Origin: Pseudoluteimonas sp047602125 | Lineage (GTDB): Bacteria > Pseudomonadota > Gammaproteobacteria > Xanthomonadales > Xanthomonadaceae | DNA length: 64,000 nt | Assembly: GCA_047602125.1 (NCBI GenBank) | Contig: JASGIB010000001.1 | Location: forward strand, 2,294,001-2,358,000 | Reading direction: 5' to 3' | Part shown: piece after piece, positions 60,099-64,000 of the stretch | Numbering within the stretch: the stretch's first letter is position 1 | Layout of the letters: every line of letters begins with the position of its first letter | Position numbers and translations under genes: made by a program | The notes under the pieces: model-generated | Databases searched by the model: none | Told to the model about the DNA's origin: nothing | Seen by the model: the letters and a program-made list of their open reading frames with translations, nothing else

Positions 60099-62357
60099 AT
60101 GGACACCACCCGCAGGCTTTGGCTCGGCCTCGCCGCGCTGATGATCGTTGGTTTTGGCGTGTTGTTGTGGATGGGATGGGACATCCACCTGCAGGCGCCG
60201 CCCGTGCCCGAACGCGTGGTCAGCGATCGCGGCGGCGTGATCTACACCCGCGCCGACATCGAGCAGGGCCGGCGCGTCTGGCAAAGCATCGGCGGACAGC
60301 AGCTGGGCTCGATCTGGGGCCATGGCGCGCTGGTCGCGCCGGACTGGTCCGCGGACTGGCTGCATCGCGAAGCCGAGGCCATGCTCGACCTCGGCAGCCG
60401 TGCCGACAACGGCGTTGCCTATGCGCAACTGGATGCGGCCGCGCAGGCCGCGGAGCAGGCGCGACTGCGGCCGCTGATGCGCACCAACACCTACGATCCG
60501 GCCAGCGGCGACCTGGTCGTCGGCGAACGCCGCGCGCAGGCGATCGCGCAGGTGGCGTCGCATTACGAAAGCCTGTTTTCGGACGACCCGGCGACGGCGA
60601 AACTGCGCGAAAGCTATGCGATGCGCGAGGGCACGATCCCCGACGCGGCGCATCGACGCGAATTGACCGCGTTCTTCTTCTGGTCGGCGTGGGCAACGAC
60701 GACCGCCCGCCCGGACGAAACGAAGAGCTACACCAACAACTGGCCATACGAACCGCTGGTCGGCAACGCGCCGACCTCGAGCGCGTTCATGTGGTCGATG
60801 TTCAGCATCCTGTTCATGATCGCCGGCATCGGCCTGCTCGCGTGGCATTACGCGGTCTGGCACCGCAAGGAAGAGCACGTCGCGCCGCCGCAACGCGATC
60901 CGCTCGCGGCGATCGTGGTGACGCCGTCGATGCGCGCCACCGCCAAGTATTTCTGGGTGGTGCTGGCGCTGTTCCTGCTGCAGATCCTGCTCGGCGCGAC
61001 CACCGCGCACTACCAGGTGGAAGGGCAGCAGGCCTATGGCTTCGCGATTTCGCAATACCTGCCGTATTCGCTGACGCGCAGCTGGCACACGCAGCTCGCG
61101 GTGCTGTGGATCGCGACCGCGTGGCTGGCGACAGGCCTGTACATCGGGCCGGCGGTATCCGGGCACGAACCGAAATTCCAGCGATTCGGCGTGAACTTCC
61201 TGTTCTGCTGCCTGCTGGTGATCGTGGTCGGCGCCTTCGCCGGGCAATGGTTCGCGGTGATGCAGAAGATGGGCCTGCAATACAACTTCTGGTTCGGCCA
61301 CCAGGGTTGGGAATACACCGACATCGGCCGCTTCTGGCAGATCTTCCTGTTCGTCGGGCTGCTGCTGTGGCTGCTGCTGATGGGGCGCGCGTTGTGGCCC
61401 GCGCTGCGGCGCAAGGACGAAACCTCGTCCATCGTCGGCCTGCTGTTCCTCTCCACGGTCGCCATCGCGCTGCTGTACGGCGCCGGCCTGATGTGGGGCG
61501 AGAACACGCACATCTCCACCGTCGAATACTGGCGCTGGTGGGTGGTGCACCTGTGGGTCGAGGGCTTCTTCGAGGTATTCGCGGTCGCGGTGATGAGCTT
61601 CCTGTTCGTCAAGCTCGGGCTGGTGCGCGGGCGCACGGCGACGGTGAACGTGCTGTTCGCGACCATCGTGTTCATGGCCGGCGGCATCCTCGGCACCTTC
61701 CACCACCTGTATTTCGCCGGCACCACCACCGGCGTGATCGCGCTGGGCGCCAGCATTTCCGCGCTGGAAGTGGTGCCGTTGGCGCTGATCGGCATGGAGG
61801 CCTACGAAACCTGGAACCACGGCCGCGCCACCGGCTGGATGCAGCGCTACCGCTGGCCGATCATGTTCTTCCTCGCGGTGAGCTTCTGGAACCTGGTCGG
61901 CGCAGGGTTGTTCGGCTTCCTGATCAATACGCCCATCGCGCTGTACTACATGCAGGGCCTGAACCTCACGCCGCTGCACGGCCACACCGCGCTGTTCGGC
62001 GTGTACGGCATGCTCGGGATCGGCCTGATGCTGTTCTGCCTGCGCGGGCTGAGGCCCGACCGCACGTGGCCCGAAGGCCTGCTGCGCGGCGGTTTCTGGT
62101 GCCTCAACATCGGTCTTGCGCTGATGGCGCTGCTGACGCTGCTGCCGATGGGGGTGCTGCAACTGCAGGCAGCGCTGGAACACGGCTACTGGTACGCACG
62201 TTCGGCCGAATTCATGGGCCAGCCGCTGATCCACATGCTGGTGTGGATGCGCGTCCCGGGCGATACGCTGTTCGCGGTCGGCGCGCTGCTGGTGTCGCTG
62301 TTCGTCGCTTCGCTGTGGCTCGGTCGCAGGAACCTGCCCGCGACCGACGCCGACTGA
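60099..62357 (+). CDS. norB: Quinol-dependent nitric oxide reductase (qNOR)
   Basis: A 752-residue single-subunit NOR, which reduces 2 NO to N2O using quinol. An N-terminal membrane segment (about 8-28) is followed by a periplasmic cytochrome-c-like domain without CxxCH, typical of qNOR. About 13 membrane spans follow. Heme and FeB ligand regions are SLTRSWHTQLAVLW, VVHLWVEGFFEVFAV, GTFHHLYFAGT and LHGHTALFGVYG. It follows the FNR-type regulator gene and a probable FNR box. nirS or nirK is not in the window, so detoxification and denitrification are both possible roles. Confidence 0.95.
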   Translation: MDTTRRLWLGLAALMIVGFGVLLWMGWDIHLQAPPVPERVVSDRGGVIYTRADIEQGRRVWQSIGGQQLGSIWGHGALVAPDWSADWLHREAEAMLDLGSRADNGVAYAQLDAAAQAAEQARLRPLMRTNTYDPASGDLVVGERRAQAIAQVASHYESLFSDDPATAKLRESYAMREGTIPDAAHRRELTAFFFWSAWATTTARPDETKSYTNNWPYEPLVGNAPTSSAFMWSMFSILFMIAGIGLLAWHYAVWHRKEEHVAPPQRDPLAAIVVTPSMRATAKYFWVVLALFLLQILLGATTAHYQVEGQQAYGFAISQYLPYSLTRSWHTQLAVLWIATAWLATGLYIGPAVSGHEPKFQRFGVNFLFCCLLVIVVGAFAGQWFAVMQKMGLQYNFWFGHQGWEYTDIGRFWQIFLFVGLLLWLLLMGRALWPALRRKDETSSIVGLLFLSTVAIALLYGAGLMWGENTHISTVEYWRWWVVHLWVEGFFEVFAVAVMSFLFVKLGLVRGRTATVNVLFATIVFMAGGILGTFHHLYFAGTTTGVIALGASISALEVVPLALIGMEAYETWNHGRATGWMQRYRWPIMFFLAVSFWNLVGAGLFGFLINTPIALYYMQGLNLTPLHGHTALFGVYGMLGIGLMLFCLRGLRPDRTWPEGLLRGGFWCLNIGLALMALLTLLPMGVLQLQAALEHGYWYARSAEFMGQPLIHMLVWMRVPGDTLFAVGALLVSLFVASLWLGRRNLPATDAD

Positions 62358-62361
62358 GCGC

Positions 62362-63588
62362 GTGGACGGGTTGCGCGCCGGCGGCATGCCTTCGCCGAAA
62401 CTGCTCGCCGAAGCGCCGCACCGGCTGCTGTTCTTCGTCGGCGCGGGCAATGTGCTGCTGGCGATGCTCTGGTGGGCGCTGTGGCTGGTGGACGCGCGCT
62501 GGCGCCTGTTCGCGCTCCCGCAACCGCCGCGCGTGTACGCCGGATGGCTGCACGCGGTGGTGATGCAGTACCAGGTGCTGGCGCCTTTCATGTTCGGCTT
62601 CCTGCTCACCGTGTTCCCGCGCTGGATGGGGCAACTGGAACTGCGGCGCCGGCATTACGTGCCGGTCGGGATCGGGCTGTTCGGCGGGCAATTGCTCACG
62701 CTGGTCGGTGCGCTCGGCTTCGAACGCTGCCTGCATGTCGGCGCAGCGCTGACCCTGATCGGCTGGGCGATTGGCCTGTCCCACCTGCTCCGCCAGGCGT
62801 GGCTGGATCGCGGGCGCAACCGGCACGCGCTGTCCTGCGCGGCGGCGATGACGCTCGGCCTGTGCGGCTTCGCGCTGTACGCGGCGTTCCTGCACGTGCC
62901 CGACGCACGGCTGCTGGAAGCCTCGATCAAGCTCGGAACCTTCGGCTTGCTGCTGCCCGTGTATTTCACCGTCGCGCACCGGATGTTCCCGTTCTTCGCC
63001 GGCAACGTCGTGCGCGGCTACGTCGCATGGCGTCCGAACTGGATGCTCGCCGTATTCTGGATCCTCGCGCTCGCGCGCCTCGTGCTGGAACTCGCGCATG
63101 CGCCGCGCTGGACCTGGCTGCCCGACCTCGGCCTGTTCGCGATTTCGCTGGCATGGCTGTGGCGCAACTGGCCGCGCGGGCCGATGCCGCGCCTGCTGCG
63201 CGTGCTGTTCATCGGCTACGCGTGGCTACCGGTCGCGATGGCGTTGTACGCGGCGCAGTCGCTGCTGCGCCTCGGCGGCGGCGATGCGCTCGGCCGCGCG
63301 CCGGCGCACGCGCTGTTCGTCGGTTTCTTCGGTAGCCTCTTGGTGGCGATGGTGACGCGGGTGACGCAGGGCCATTCCGGGCGCCCGCTGGTGTTCGGCG
63401 GCGCGGCGACGTTCGCGTTCGTCGCCATCCAGTGCGCGTGCGTGGCGCGCATCGCGGCCGAACTCGCCCCGGATGCGCTGGCCTGGCAGGCCGCGGCGGC
63501 GATCGGCTGGCTGCTCGCGTTCCTGCCGTGGGTACTGCGATCGACCTGGATCTACCTGACGCCGCGCGCCGACGGCCGGCCGGGGTGA
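62362..63588 (+). CDS. nnrS: NnrS family protein
   Basis: A 408-residue membrane protein with about 12 hydrophobic spans. The blocks FMFGFLLTVFPRWMGQ, LPVYFTVAHRMFPFFAGNV and MVTRVTQGHSGRPL are typical of NnrS, a heme and copper protein linked to nitric oxide stress. It starts five bases after the reductase stop and is probably cotranscribed with it. GTG 62362 is preferred for proximity; ATG 62386 is an alternative. Confidence 0.92.
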   Translation: MDGLRAGGMPSPKLLAEAPHRLLFFVGAGNVLLAMLWWALWLVDARWRLFALPQPPRVYAGWLHAVVMQYQVLAPFMFGFLLTVFPRWMGQLELRRRHYVPVGIGLFGGQLLTLVGALGFERCLHVGAALTLIGWAIGLSHLLRQAWLDRGRNRHALSCAAAMTLGLCGFALYAAFLHVPDARLLEASIKLGTFGLLLPVYFTVAHRMFPFFAGNVVRGYVAWRPNWMLAVFWILALARLVLELAHAPRWTWLPDLGLFAISLAWLWRNWPRGPMPRLLRVLFIGYAWLPVAMALYAAQSLLRLGGGDALGRAPAHALFVGFFGSLLVAMVTRVTQGHSGRPLVFGGAATFAFVAIQCACVARIAAELAPDALAWQAAAAIGWLLAFLPWVLRSTWIYLTPRADGRPG

Positions 63589-63595
63589 TCCCGGC

Positions 63596-64000
63596 ATGAA
63601 CGAGATGATGGAGTTCTACCCGAGGATCCGCGAGGTGCACATCCTCGCGGCGGTCTTCAGCGGTAGTCTGTTCGCGTTGCGCGGCGCCTGCGCGATCGCC
63701 GGCATGCGTTGGCCGCGCTCAGCGCCGGTGCGTTATCTCGGCTACACCGTCGACGCCACGCTGCTGACCGCGGCGCTGATGCTGGTGACGATCCTGCCTT
63801 CGGGCATGTTCGCCAACCACTGGCTCACCGTGAAGCTGTGTTTCGTCGCCGCCTACGTCGCGTTGGGCATCGCCACGATGCGCGCACCGCGGCGCGGCCT
63901 GCAGGCGGGTTCCTATGTCGCCGCACTGCTGGCGTTCGCGCTGGTCGTCGGCATCGCCCGTGCGCACCACCCGCTGGGCTGGTTCGTTCGCTGGCTGGCT
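63596..64000 (+). CDS. SirB-family membrane protein, 5' part
   Basis: The 135 codons visible run off the end of the window without a stop. The protein has hydrophobic segments (about 14-34, 50-70, 78-95, 105-122) with RIREVHILAAVFSGSLFALRG and MFANHWLTVKLCFVAAYVALG, which match the SirB2 family. Its role is unknown. It starts 7 bases after the NnrS stop and so belongs to the nitric oxide operon. Confidence 0.82.
   Translation, partial: MNEMMEFYPRIREVHILAAVFSGSLFALRGACAIAGMRWPRSAPVRYLGYTVDATLLTAALMLVTILPSGMFANHWLTVKLCFVAAYVALGIATMRAPRRGLQAGSYVAALLAFALVVGIARAHHPLGWFVRWLA

Overview
The window is about 64 kb of very GC-rich chromosomal DNA from a gammaproteobacterium, most likely the Xanthomonadaceae/Lysobacteraceae (Lysobacter, Luteimonas, Thermomonas or Pseudoxanthomonas type). 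The evidence is the gene orders queA-tgt-yajC-secD-secF, suhB/trmJ, yicC-gmk-rpoZ-spoT and rph-rdgB-hemW, the Tgt and QueA sequences, and the DUF1631-PilZ pair. I saw no rRNA or tRNA genes, no CRISPR array, no transposase and no phage genes. It reads as core chromosome with several accessory patches.

Layout. 1-3.7 kb: the end of a metallo-beta-lactamase-fold hydrolase, a short TMEM43-like protein, a small membrane protein, and a class III aminotransferase divergent from an Lrp/AsnC regulator. 3.7-9.4 kb: queA-tgt (queuosine) and yajC-secD-secF (protein export). 9.5-20.4 kb: suhB and trmJ, a PhnD-like binding protein overlapping a GGDEF/EAL protein, exoD, a CNNM/CBS protein, a DUF47-PiT phosphate operon with a PHO-box-like site, an alkyltransferase-like protein, a 2OG-Fe(II) oxygenase and a rhomboid protease. 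20.4-29.2 kb: four tandem M13 (neprilysin/PepO) metallopeptidases, one of them frameshifted. 29.4-34.5 kb: a beta-CASP ribonuclease-like protein, then a LysM/FecR protein with a CHASE2-GGDEF diguanylate cyclase; a second, diverged copy of the 3' end of the beta-CASP gene lies on the far side of that pair. 34.3-37.3 kb: dispersed repeats, an orphan gene of lower GC, pepQ and a small membrane protein.

37.3-47 kb: DUF1631-PilZ, hemW-rdgB-rph facing left and yicC-gmk-rpoZ-spoT-ridA facing right. 47-53 kb: an AraC regulator divergent from a three-gene run of beta-helix lipoprotein, diheme cytochrome c and TonB receptor, which looks like one surface/periplasmic oxidation system of unknown substrate. 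53-59 kb: recG, a Crp-family regulator, a small alpha/beta protein, a nucleoside hydrolase, zinc-independent L31 and citrate synthase. 59-64 kb: an FNR-type oxygen-sensing regulator, a quinol-dependent nitric oxide reductase with an FNR-like box, NnrS and the start of a SirB-like protein.

Three themes recur. The first is c-di-GMP signalling: a GGDEF/EAL protein, a GGDEF protein with an I-site, and a PilZ protein. The second is periplasmic proteolysis by the M13 array. The third is the response to oxygen and nitric oxide at the right edge. The most interesting accessory loci are the M13 array, the binding protein-GGDEF/EAL pair, the beta-helix/cytochrome/TonB cluster, and the FecR-CHASE2 pair bracketed by duplicated gene ends.
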